DNA of 64,000 bases, taken from assembly GCF_900128505.1 (NCBI RefSeq), contig NZ_LT669941.1:124001-188000 (forward strand), given 5' to 3'. Source of the DNA: Parabacteroides timonensis. GTDB lineage: Bacteria > Bacteroidota > Bacteroidia > Bacteroidales > Tannerellaceae. The notes under the pieces were generated by a model, which saw only the letters and a list, made by a program, of their open reading frames with translations, had not been told where the DNA came from and did no database searches. Position 1 is the stretch's first letter. Every line of letters begins with the position of its first letter. Below are positions 44,388-52,644 of this stretch, in pieces. The translations under genes and the position numbers were made by a program.

Positions 44388-46307
44388 ATGAATACAAAAA
44401 ATATATTATTAGCCGGTCTATTCTCAATAGCTGCCTTGCTGTCTTCCTGCTCTGATTTCGAAGAGATCAATGAAGATCCAAACCAGGTGGGAGAGAGTAA
44501 GGTGAAGCCCGAATGGTTTCTCAATGCCTCCATTATCGGCGCACAGATGAACCCGGAAATTGCCGAACGTATCTTTATTGCCGAATGGAACCGTGCTTCA
44601 CGCTTCAATCGCGGAAGTGGTTTCACGATCGGTACCGATAATAACGACTACATCACGCTCTATCTGAGCAACTCTTATGCTGTAAGTTGGCTAAACAAAG
44701 CCACTAAAGCAATCGAGTTGGGTGAAAAGAAAGTGGCTGAAGGTGAAGCTGAACAGTATCCTTATTATAAGAATGTCATCCAGATGGCCCGTATCTGGCG
44801 TGCCTATCTGAATTCGGAAGTATCCGACGGTTTCGGACCGATTCCTGCCCTGTCTGCCTTCACCGGTGTTCCGGCTGAGTATGATAGCGTAGAAACGATT
44901 TATGGATTTATCCTGAAAGAATTGAAAGAGGCTGAGGCTGCTCTCGATCCATCTATCGATATGTCGGACATGGCAAACGAAGATGCTTTCTATGCCGGGA
45001 ATATCAATGAATGGAAGAAGTATGCGAACTCCCTGCGTATGCGTTTCGCTATGCGTATCTCCGGTATTTCGCCCGCTCTGGCAAAGACAGAGTTTGAAGA
45101 TGCGGCAAGTAAGACTTTTATCTCTACACTCGATGATATGGCTGCCGTACAGGAAAAAGACGGGTGGGGTGATCTGACCGGTGTTATGTCGCGTACATGG
45201 AATGCACAAGCAATGTCGGTAACATTCAAGAATCTGGTAGTCGGTCTGGGTAATACTGAGTTCCCGGTACCCGACTCTTTGAAAAGTCACCTGAAAGATC
45301 CTCATACCTACATGGGATTATACCTGAGTAAACATTTCCCGCTGAACACAAACGATCCATGTGCCGGATTCTACTTTGATGGTATACCTCAGTATGTCGA
45401 TCCACGTGCCCCGAAACTGTTCAGCGTAGTGGGATGGAATGATGGCGTAGTCTATTCCGACTATATCGGTGCCGCCAACAGCGTAGTACCTGTGAATCTG
45501 ATGGATCCAAGCGATAATTCCAAACCAATGCTTACCATCGATCCGAAATATACCTGGGGAACCTGGGTTGCCGGAGAATGGAATGACCTGACCGGTCTGG
45601 TCAGCGAACTGACGGGAAAAAATTACAATTACCCTTCTATGGCTAAACAGTATCGTATGAGTACGATGAAACGTGTGTTCTTCGGTCCGTGGGAAAGTTA
45701 TTTCTTGATGGCAGAAGCAGCAGTTAAGGGGTGGACTGTTCCGGGAACAGCAAAGTCGAATTACGAAAATGGTATCACTGCCAGCTTCCAGTATCATGGC
45801 ATAGTAAGCGAAGTTGGTAAATATCTGGCTTCTACCGATTATAACCGTGTAGGTACTTCCGTTAGTTTCGATCATACAACCGAAGCACAGCCTTATACCG
45901 TCAATTATGTAGATCCGTATACAAAAGAAAATAAGACGATGACTTATACTTATCCGAAGAATTCGATCTATCGTGGCGGTTCTTATAATAACGATGCATT
46001 GACAAAGATCATCACCCAAAAATATATCGCACAGGTACCCTGGTTACCCGAAGAAGCATGGAGCGATCATCGTCGTCTTGGCTTACCGTTCTTTGAAAAT
46101 CAGGCAGTTGAAAAAGACTATAACCCATTGAATCAGGTTCCTCTGACGATGGCAACCGCTAAAGAATGTCGCCTGGATTTCTACCCGAAACGCTACCGTT
46201 ATCCGGCCAATATCCAGACCAACAATCAGGAAGGTTACCAAAAAGCATTAGAGTTGTTAGGAGGACCTGATCTGACGACAACATCTTTATGGTGGAATCT
46301 AAAATAG
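44388..46307 (+). CDS. SusD-like outer-membrane lipoprotein (partner of paralogue 4)
   Basis: A 639-aa lipoprotein: MNTKNILLAGLFSIAALL, lipobox LSSC, then SDFEEINEDPNQ, the start typical of the SusD/RagB branch with N-terminal (E/D)INEDPN. RWKYANSLRMRFAMRIS-like text (EWKKYANSLRMRFAMRIS) and ESYFLMAEAAVKGW follow; the C-terminus contains RRLGLPFFEN and PKRYRYP. It is separated from susC by 23-bp tandem repeats, so the stoichiometry or coupling of this pair may be unusual. Ligand unknown. Confidence 0.92.
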   Translation: MNTKNILLAGLFSIAALLSSCSDFEEINEDPNQVGESKVKPEWFLNASIIGAQMNPEIAERIFIAEWNRASRFNRGSGFTIGTDNNDYITLYLSNSYAVSWLNKATKAIELGEKKVAEGEAEQYPYYKNVIQMARIWRAYLNSEVSDGFGPIPALSAFTGVPAEYDSVETIYGFILKELKEAEAALDPSIDMSDMANEDAFYAGNINEWKKYANSLRMRFAMRISGISPALAKTEFEDAASKTFISTLDDMAAVQEKDGWGDLTGVMSRTWNAQAMSVTFKNLVVGLGNTEFPVPDSLKSHLKDPHTYMGLYLSKHFPLNTNDPCAGFYFDGIPQYVDPRAPKLFSVVGWNDGVVYSDYIGAANSVVPVNLMDPSDNSKPMLTIDPKYTWGTWVAGEWNDLTGLVSELTGKNYNYPSMAKQYRMSTMKRVFFGPWESYFLMAEAAVKGWTVPGTAKSNYENGITASFQYHGIVSEVGKYLASTDYNRVGTSVSFDHTTEAQPYTVNYVDPYTKENKTMTYTYPKNSIYRGGSYNNDALTKIITQKYIAQVPWLPEEAWSDHRRLGLPFFENQAVEKDYNPLNQVPLTMATAKECRLDFYPKRYRYPANIQTNNQEGYQKALELLGGPDLTTTSLWWNLK

Positions 46308-46327
46308 AAAAAATGTGGATCTTTTTT

Positions 46328-46561
46328 ATGAGGCAGCGCCTCATGTCGTAGGCTCTATTTTGCCGTCTGCTTCAGCTGACGGATAGATGCTCCGGCAAAG
46401 CCGGGTTCCTCTGTGGGTTTTTAACCCCTTTCATATAGGAAGAAAGCTTTGGTTAATAAAGGGGCTTAAGCCCACAAAGGAAGAGGCTTTGCCTCCTGAT
46501 TATTAAACCGTCAGCTGAAGCAGACGGTAAAATAGAGCCTGCGGCATGGGGTAAGCCCCAT
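46328..46561. mobile_element. MITE-like palindromic element, 234 bp
   Basis: Terminal arms of about 54 bp (46328-46382 and 46508-46561) are inverted copies; the core shared block GCCGTCTGCTTCAGCTGACGG/its complement differs at one base over 32. An inner pair (46395-46431 and 46458-46492, with GCAAAGCC and CCCCTTT ends) is also inverted, so nearly the whole element folds on itself. No coding capacity. It fits a non-autonomous element or REP-like repeat, but no second copy exists in the window and no target duplication is clear. Confidence 0.7.
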
Positions 46562-46668
46562 TAAAGACAAGGATACAAACGGGCTCACATTTGACAATAT
46601 CCGAACCAAACCTTAAACGCCAATGTTTTATATATAAAGTATGACAACCATCTTAAACAAAAAGAATT

Positions 46669-48255
46669 ATGGCACATAAACTATTCATCCGTGACGTAAC
46701 GCTTCGTGACGGTCAGCAATCCTCTTTTGCAACACGCATGTCACAACAGCAAATCGACCGTGTACTTCCTTTCTATAAAAATGTAGGTTTCTATGCTATG
46801 GAAGTATGGGGAGGAGCCGTACCGGACACCATTATGCGTTATCTGAATGAGAACCCATGGGAACGGTTGGAGAAGATCAAGGCTGTCGTGGGTAAATCCA
46901 CCAAACTTGCCGCCCTTTGCCGGGGACGTGATTTGTTTGGCTACAATCCCTATCCGGATGCTGTTGTAAAAAGTCTTTGCCGTAATACGATTGAGGCGGG
47001 TATCGACATTATGCGCATTTTCGATGCCATGAACGATATTGACAATATGAAATCAGCAATTAAATATACTGACCGATATGGAGGAATGGTGGATTGTGCA
47101 GTTTGTTATTCAATAGATCCCCATCATTCGGCATTAGAGCGTATCGAAGCCGCCTTGCACGGTCATCCATTGCATAAACCGGTCTTTACCAACGATTATT
47201 TCTTGTCAAAAGCACAACAGATGGAGCATATCACAGCCGATATCATTACTCTTGAAGATGCTAACGGACTGATTACTCCGCGAAAGACTGGTGAACTCGT
47301 CCGCCTCTTTAAGAAGGAACTGAAAGCCCCGATCGATTTCCATACCCGTTGTACAGCCGGTTACGGCCTTGCATCTATGCTCTCTGCTATCGTCAACGGC
47401 GTAGATATTGTAGATACCAATATCTGGTATTTTGCCGGAGGTTATTCCGCCCCCGCCATCGAATTGATCTACGTGTTCTGTAAGAAGATGGGAATAGAAC
47501 TGGAGATCGATATGGAAGCTATCGCCCGCATCAACTCCGAATTATTAAAGATACGTAAAGAGTTAAAAGGCTACGACGCTTCAAGAGAATTACCCAACCC
47601 CTTCGATCCGCTGACTGATAAATTACCTACCGAGATCGACCGTTTTTTCAACGATGCCATCGATGCCGCTCGTAAAGATAAAGAAGAAGACGTGTTGATT
47701 TTCTGCCATGCCATTGAGGAATATTTCAACTTCCCATCCCCCGATGAGATTGTACAGAAATCGCAGATACCGGCCAGCATGTTCAATCAAATCGTAGCCC
47801 AGCTAAAACAGCAAGGTCATCCCGAGCTTTTAGAGAAAACTATGATGCTGATCCCACGGATACGGATGGATGCCGGTCTTCCTCCATTAGTTACTCCTGT
47901 AAACAGAGTGATAGCTTCCCAGGCTGTATCGAGTGCATTGTGCGAAATGAACGGACAACCAATATACAGCAAACCTGTTTATCCTTTCGTCTCCCTGGTA
48001 CGCGGTGAGTATGGAAAGACTCCGCTTCCTATCGATCCCGAATTTCGCTTTCAGATAACAGGTGATAGAGAAGAGTATTTCTACGACGCCTCCGATTACG
48101 AAATGGAAGAAAACCCCTTCATCGAAGAACTGGGTATATTGGTAGCCGAAAATGAGAAAGAAGTCTTATTACTCGAACTTTTCCCCATGGTAGCTCGCAA
48201 CTTCCTGACAAAACGAAAGAAAGACAAGTTCCGGGATAGTATGCCTTTAGCTTGA
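46669..48255 (+). CDS. Carboxyltransferase subunit (pyruvate/oxaloacetate carboxylase subunit B type)
   Basis: A 528-aa HMGL-like TIM-barrel protein that moves CO2 between carboxybiotin and pyruvate/oxaloacetate. DVTLRDGQQSSFATRM (residues about 9-24) is the metal- and substrate-binding motif; RIFDAMND, DFHTRCTAGYG and the PYC_OADA region with LIPRIRMDAGLPPLVTP follow. No C-terminal biotinyl (MKM) domain is present, so separate biotin carrier and carboxylase or membrane subunits must exist elsewhere. It stands alone here. In Bacteroidales such subunits serve the fumarate/propionate pathway. Promoter not found; the 5' region is shared with the MITE-like element. Confidence 0.88.
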   Translation: MAHKLFIRDVTLRDGQQSSFATRMSQQQIDRVLPFYKNVGFYAMEVWGGAVPDTIMRYLNENPWERLEKIKAVVGKSTKLAALCRGRDLFGYNPYPDAVVKSLCRNTIEAGIDIMRIFDAMNDIDNMKSAIKYTDRYGGMVDCAVCYSIDPHHSALERIEAALHGHPLHKPVFTNDYFLSKAQQMEHITADIITLEDANGLITPRKTGELVRLFKKELKAPIDFHTRCTAGYGLASMLSAIVNGVDIVDTNIWYFAGGYSAPAIELIYVFCKKMGIELEIDMEAIARINSELLKIRKELKGYDASRELPNPFDPLTDKLPTEIDRFFNDAIDAARKDKEEDVLIFCHAIEEYFNFPSPDEIVQKSQIPASMFNQIVAQLKQQGHPELLEKTMMLIPRIRMDAGLPPLVTPVNRVIASQAVSSALCEMNGQPIYSKPVYPFVSLVRGEYGKTPLPIDPEFRFQITGDREEYFYDASDYEMEENPFIEELGILVAENEKEVLLLELFPMVARNFLTKRKKDKFRDSMPLA

Positions 48256-48279
48256 TGATAGATAAGTAACAATAAAATA

Positions 48280-48312
48280 GCCGATACTGTCTGTTTTTAT
48301 AACAGTATCGGC
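48280..48312 (-). terminator. Terminator between converging genes
   Basis: GCCGATACTGT (48280-48290) pairs perfectly with ACAGTATCGGC (48302-48312). On the minus strand it is followed by TATTTTATT, so it mainly ends the arabinose operon; it may also stop the carboxyltransferase transcript. Confidence 0.75.
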
Positions 48313-48352
48313 CATATTAAGAGAATGCAAAGCGTTATATGATAGGTTTTTA

Positions 48353-50032
48353 TTACCAGAAATAGATATAGAATGCCACTGTGATCAAGAGAATAATGCA
48401 AGAATGTATTACATCCCATTTATTCCAGCTGGCACGGGTCGCTGCTCGTTGTTCCGGAGTAGAAGAACCAAATGTGAGTCCTTGTATCTGAGCTTCCGGT
48501 GCAGCTGGGGTGAACTTACTGATGATAGCAATTGCGGCTAGACAGAATACCAGCATACCGCCACAGAAGAACAACCAGTTCGTATCGAAGAACAAAGCTT
48601 TGAACCAACTGTCGCCGGCATCGATGCCAGCCGTTGTATAATAAACCTTTGCCCCAAGGCGGGTAATACCAATAATGAAACCGATAATCAGTCCCCACAT
48701 ACCTCCCAGCGGAGTAGTCCGTTTAGACAGGATACCCAATAGGAATGCCGCTGCGATACCCGGTGCCAGTACAGATTGTACGTCCTGCAGATAGTTATAC
48801 AATACCGATCCTACACTCTTCATCACCGGTATCCAGAGAATACCCAGGACAACGACAACAACTGTTGCTATACGTCCTACATAAAGCAATGTTTTTTCAC
48901 TGGCTTCCGGTTTGTATTTCTTATAGAAGTCGATCGTGAACAACATGGCTGATGAGTTGAACAGAGAAGCTAACGAACTCATTAAAGCAGCCAGAATACC
49001 ACACACTACTAATCCTTTAAATCCGGCAGGCAACAATTGAGCAACCAATGAAGGGAAAGCTGCATCGGCTGTACTCATTGTGAAAGGAACGCCATTGATG
49101 GTCACCCCGTTCTTCTGCATGGCAAAAGCAATCATACCCGGGATAAGGAATAGGAATACCGGAGTTAGTTTCAAGTAAGCACCGAAGATAGTACCACGAC
49201 GAGCCTGTTGCTCATTTTTACCTGATAATACGCGTTGAACGATGAACTGGTCGGTACACCAGTACCAGAAACCGATGATCGAAGAACCGATCAAAGCTCC
49301 CAGCCAGGGGAAATCCGGGTCGCGGTTGTCACGGATCAGATTCACCATCGTATCTCCGTATTCGTTAGCCGGGGTCAGGCTACAAGCTGCCAGGACCTGA
49401 TCCCATCCGCCAACGGCTTTTAATCCAAGTACAAGAATTACCAAGGAGCCCAGAAGTAAAATAGGAGTTTGTAATACAGAGGTGTAAAGAACCGATTTCA
49501 TACCTCCTACAACTGTATAAAGGGCTGTCAGTACAACCAATCCGATAGCTGCGATCCAGAAGAAATCGATTCCCCAGAGTTCCTGGATACCGAATACTTC
49601 TTTAAACACCAGACCTCCGGCATATACCGTAACGGCCACCTTGGTCAGTACATAACTGACCAGCGAGATAAGCGAGAGGATGGTGCGTGATTCTTTGTTA
49701 TAACGTTTCTCAAGAAATTCGGGCATGGTCAATACCATACTTCGTTCGTAGAAAGGTACGAATACCCAACCGAGGATAAGGATCATCCACCCCTGGATTT
49801 CCCAGTGTGCCATCGCCATACCGCTGGAAGCTCCTGCTCCGGCAAGGCCGATAAGGTGTTCTGAACCGATGTTTGATGCGAAAATGGAAGCTCCGATCGC
49901 TAGCCAAGTGGCATCACGACCTGCAAGGAAGTAGTCGCCGGAGCTGTCTTGTTTTTGTTTAAATACCCATACAATAATCCCAATTAGAGCTAAAGCGAAT
50001 AGCCCTATTACAATATAATCTAATGTTACCAT
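48353..50032 (-). CDS. Sodium/sugar symporter of the SSS family
   Basis: A 559-aa integral inner-membrane protein with about 14 hydrophobic segments. SSS/SGLT features: DYFLAGRDATWLAIGASIFASNIGSEHLIGLAG near the N-terminus, GGMKSVLYTSVLQ, and PGMIAFAMQ. As last gene of the araD-araA-araB-tkt-rpiB unit it probably imports L-arabinose with Na+, as for the symporter of similar Bacteroides loci (inference from context). Confidence 0.9.
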   Translation of the reverse strand: MVTLDYIVIGLFALALIGIIVWVFKQKQDSSGDYFLAGRDATWLAIGASIFASNIGSEHLIGLAGAGASSGMAMAHWEIQGWMILILGWVFVPFYERSMVLTMPEFLEKRYNKESRTILSLISLVSYVLTKVAVTVYAGGLVFKEVFGIQELWGIDFFWIAAIGLVVLTALYTVVGGMKSVLYTSVLQTPILLLGSLVILVLGLKAVGGWDQVLAACSLTPANEYGDTMVNLIRDNRDPDFPWLGALIGSSIIGFWYWCTDQFIVQRVLSGKNEQQARRGTIFGAYLKLTPVFLFLIPGMIAFAMQKNGVTINGVPFTMSTADAAFPSLVAQLLPAGFKGLVVCGILAALMSSLASLFNSSAMLFTIDFYKKYKPEASEKTLLYVGRIATVVVVVLGILWIPVMKSVGSVLYNYLQDVQSVLAPGIAAAFLLGILSKRTTPLGGMWGLIIGFIIGITRLGAKVYYTTAGIDAGDSWFKALFFDTNWLFFCGGMLVFCLAAIAIISKFTPAAPEAQIQGLTFGSSTPEQRAATRASWNKWDVIHSCIILLITVAFYIYFW

Positions 50033-50053
50033 AATAGTGTCTTACATGATATA

Positions 50054-50073
50054 CCCGTTGTTTTTACAACGGG
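50054..50073 (-). other. Hairpin overlapping the rpiB stop codon
   Basis: CCCGTTGT (50054-50061) pairs perfectly with ACAACGGG (50066-50073); the rpiB stop codon lies in the loop/arm. It may cause partial termination before the symporter gene. Confidence 0.4.
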
Positions 50074-50495
50074 ATTTTGTCAATTCTGCGTATGTGCCGA
50101 CCACCTTCGAACGGGGTGTTCAGAAAGGTTTCGACAGTGTGAGTGGCTTCCTCTTGACTGATAAATCTACCGGGCATGACAAGTATATTGGCATCGTTAT
50201 GCTCGCGAGCTAGTTTCGCGATATCTTCCTGCCAGCACAATGCGGCCCGTATTCCCTGGTGTTTGTTTAAAGTCATTGCAATACCGTTTCCTGATCCGCA
50301 AATAGCTATTCCGGGATATACTTCCCCAGCTTCTAATGCATAAGCCAACGGATGAGCGAAATCCGGATAATCACAACTTTCTGTTGAACAGGTTCCGAAA
50401 TCTTTATAGGTTATCCCTTTAGAATCCAGTAATTGTTTTACAAACTCTTTTAATTCGTAACCTGCGTGGTCACAACATAAACCTAGTGTTTTCAT
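50064..50495 (-). CDS. rpiB: Ribose-5-phosphate isomerase B
   Basis: A 143-aa RpiB/LacAB-family enzyme interconverting ribose-5-P and ribulose-5-P. CCDHAGYELKE carries the usual Asp-His, CSTESCDYPD holds the catalytic-loop Asp and Tyr, and AICGSGNGIAMTLNKHQGIRAALC is the phosphate-binding and catalytic segment (the Cys in ICGSG). Length is as expected. It supplies the non-oxidative pentose pathway fed by arabinose, next to transketolase. Confidence 0.96.
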   Translation of the reverse strand: MKTLGLCCDHAGYELKEFVKQLLDSKGITYKDFGTCSTESCDYPDFAHPLAYALEAGEVYPGIAICGSGNGIAMTLNKHQGIRAALCWQEDIAKLAREHNDANILVMPGRFISQEEATHTVETFLNTPFEGGRHIRRIDKIPL

Positions 50496-50511
50496 CTTTA
50501 TCTGTTAGAGG

Positions 50512-50548
50512 TTAATAAAAAGGGATATAGAGAATCCCTTTTTATTAA
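50512..50548 (-). terminator. Partial terminator between tkt and rpiB
   Basis: TTAATAAAAAGGGAT (50512-50526) pairs perfectly with ATCCCTTTTTATTAA (50534-50548) around 7 bases. In the direction of transcription the stem ends in a T-rich arm, so it should reduce transcription of rpiB and the symporter. Confidence 0.65.
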
Positions 50549-50555
50549 TGGTTTC

Positions 50556-52583
50556 TTATGCTAATAATTCTTTTACCTGATTGTATACATTCTTTCCTGT
50601 GAAGCCCAATTTTTCGTCCAGAACCTTGTAAGGAGCGGAGAAGCCGAATGACTCGAGCCCCCATACCTTACCGTTTGCTCCAACCAATCCTTCCAGATTG
50701 ACAGGCAGACCGGCTGTCAGACCAAATACTTTACTTCCTGTAGGAATAACAGATTCCTGGTATTCCTTGCTCTGGTTGCGGAACAACCCTTCGGAAGGAA
50801 CGGATACGACGCGAACCTTTACGCCATCGGCACGAAGCAATGCAGCTCCTTCTTCCAACGTAGAGACTTCCGAACCGGAAGCTACCAGAATAACATCTGG
50901 GTTTGCGTCGCTTTCTACAATATAGGCACCCTTTTCAGCCTGCAAAGCTTCGTCGTAACGATTTTCTTTGGCGGGCAGGTCAGTAATGTTCTGACGGGAA
51001 AGAATCAAAGCGGTAGGAGTGGCTGTGTTTTCCATAGCCATCTTCCATGCAACGGTCGTTTCGATGACATCGGCCGGACGGAGAACCAGCATAGAGTTGT
51101 GTCCCTTATGGTTCTTCAGTTTTTCCATCAGGCGGATCTGTGCTTCCTGTTCAACCGGTTCGTGAGTAGGTCCGTCTTCACCAACACGGAAAGCATCGTG
51201 CGACCAGATAAACTTAACCGGTTGCTCCATCAATGCTGCCATACGAATTGCAGGCTTCATATAATCGGAGAATACGAAGAAAGTACCGCAAGCTACGATC
51301 ACGCCACCGTGTAATGACATACCGATACATACACAAGCCATGGTCAGTTCCGAAACACCGGCCTGGAAGAAGGCACCACTGAAATCACCTTTTCTGAATG
51401 AATGTGTTTTCTTCAGGAAACCGTCGGTCTTATCCGAGTTGGAAAGGTCGGCAGAAGAACATACCATATTTTCAACCTTTGTTGCCAATACGCCTAATAC
51501 TGTGGCGGAAGCGGCACGAGTTGCCTGGTTTGCTTTCTGTTCGATAGCTGCCCAGTCCAGTTCCGGAGCTTTACCTGAGAACCAGAATGCCATCTTTTCA
51601 GCCAGTTCTGGATTTGCTTTAGCCCATACTTCTTTAGCGGCATAACGTTCGGCTACGATAGCTTCCAGTTCTTTTGCACGTTTTGCATATAGTTCGGCAA
51701 CATCCGTGAATACGGCGAACGGATTCTTTGGATCACCTCCCAGGTTCTTGATTGTCTCTTCGATAGATGCACCGGCTGCAGACAGAGGCTGACCGTGAGT
51801 GGATACTTTATTTTCGTAACTACTGTCGTCGGCTCCGCGGGCACCTTTACCCATAATGGTATTACCGATGATCAAAGTAGGACGGTTGGCTTCTGCTTTT
51901 GCTTCATCCAGTGCCTTACGGATTTCATTTACGTCATTTCCGTTGATGCTGATTACTTTCCATCCCCATGCTTCGTACTTCATGGCAACATTTTCAGCTG
52001 TTACTTCTTCTACGGTGGTAGAAAGCTGGATGTTGTTGGAGTCGTAAAACATGATCAGGTTATCGAGTCCGAGTGTTCCGGCAACACGTCCGGCACCTTG
52101 CGAGATCTCTTCCTGGATGCCACCATCGGATATATATGCATAAATAGTCTGGTTCATTACATCTCCCAGGCGGGCTTTCAGGAACTTGGCGGCAATAGCA
52201 GCACCCACTGCGTATGTGTGGCCTTGTCCCAGCGGACCTGAAGTATTTTCGATACCCCGCTTGATGTCTACTTCAGGATGACCCGGAGTAGGGCTTCCCC
52301 ACTGGCGGAACTGTGACAGTTCTTCCATGGTGAATTTGCCAGTAAGAGCGAGGGCTGAATAAAGCATGGGCGACATATGTCCCGGGTCCTGGAAGTAGCG
52401 ATCCCTGCCTTCCCATTCCGGGTTCTTAGGATCATAGACCAAATACTCTGAGAATAGTACATTAATAAAATCTGCACCACCCATTGCACCACCCGGATGA
52501 CCGGAATTAGCCTTTTCTACCATTGACGCTGCCAGGACGCGGATATTGTCCGCTGCTCTGTTCATTACTTTAATATCGTTCAT
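50556..52583 (-). CDS. tkt: Transketolase
   Basis: A 675-aa TPP enzyme moving two-carbon units between pentose and hexose phosphates. ASMVEKANSGHPGGAMGGADF carries the N-terminal His-Gly pair, GPLGQGHTYAVGAAIA and the GDGG-equivalent YISDGGIQEE bind TPP-Mg, and the Pyr domain has FFVFSDYMKPAIRMAALM and HDAFRVGEDGPTHEPVEQ. Full length. In the arabinose operon it consumes xylulose-5-P. A promoter element just upstream (52610) may let it be expressed without arabinose. Confidence 0.96.
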   Translation of the reverse strand: MNDIKVMNRAADNIRVLAASMVEKANSGHPGGAMGGADFINVLFSEYLVYDPKNPEWEGRDRYFQDPGHMSPMLYSALALTGKFTMEELSQFRQWGSPTPGHPEVDIKRGIENTSGPLGQGHTYAVGAAIAAKFLKARLGDVMNQTIYAYISDGGIQEEISQGAGRVAGTLGLDNLIMFYDSNNIQLSTTVEEVTAENVAMKYEAWGWKVISINGNDVNEIRKALDEAKAEANRPTLIIGNTIMGKGARGADDSSYENKVSTHGQPLSAAGASIEETIKNLGGDPKNPFAVFTDVAELYAKRAKELEAIVAERYAAKEVWAKANPELAEKMAFWFSGKAPELDWAAIEQKANQATRAASATVLGVLATKVENMVCSSADLSNSDKTDGFLKKTHSFRKGDFSGAFFQAGVSELTMACVCIGMSLHGGVIVACGTFFVFSDYMKPAIRMAALMEQPVKFIWSHDAFRVGEDGPTHEPVEQEAQIRLMEKLKNHKGHNSMLVLRPADVIETTVAWKMAMENTATPTALILSRQNITDLPAKENRYDEALQAEKGAYIVESDANPDVILVASGSEVSTLEEGAALLRADGVKVRVVSVPSEGLFRNQSKEYQESVIPTGSKVFGLTAGLPVNLEGLVGANGKVWGLESFGFSAPYKVLDEKLGFTGKNVYNQVKELLA

Positions 52584-52609
52584 TTTGATGAATTAGTTTA
52601 ATTTTTGTA

Positions 52610-52617
52610 CAAAGATA
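52610..52617 (-). promoter_or_regulatory. Internal -7 element upstream of tkt
   Basis: On the minus strand TATCTTTG (TAnnTTTG), 26 bases before the tkt start, in a 61-bp gap after araB. No clear -33 at standard spacing. Confidence 0.5.
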
Positions 52618-52644
52618 GGGAATCTCTTCATATAGACCGCCATA

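Noticed and set aside
45318..46019. Minus-strand open frame of 233 codons inside susD
   Set aside because: Antisense to a clear SusD lipoprotein; composition is that of a reversed coding strand.
46328..46561. Insertion sequence with transposase
   Set aside because: The element has terminal inverted repeats but only 234 bp and no coding capacity, so it was called MITE-like instead.
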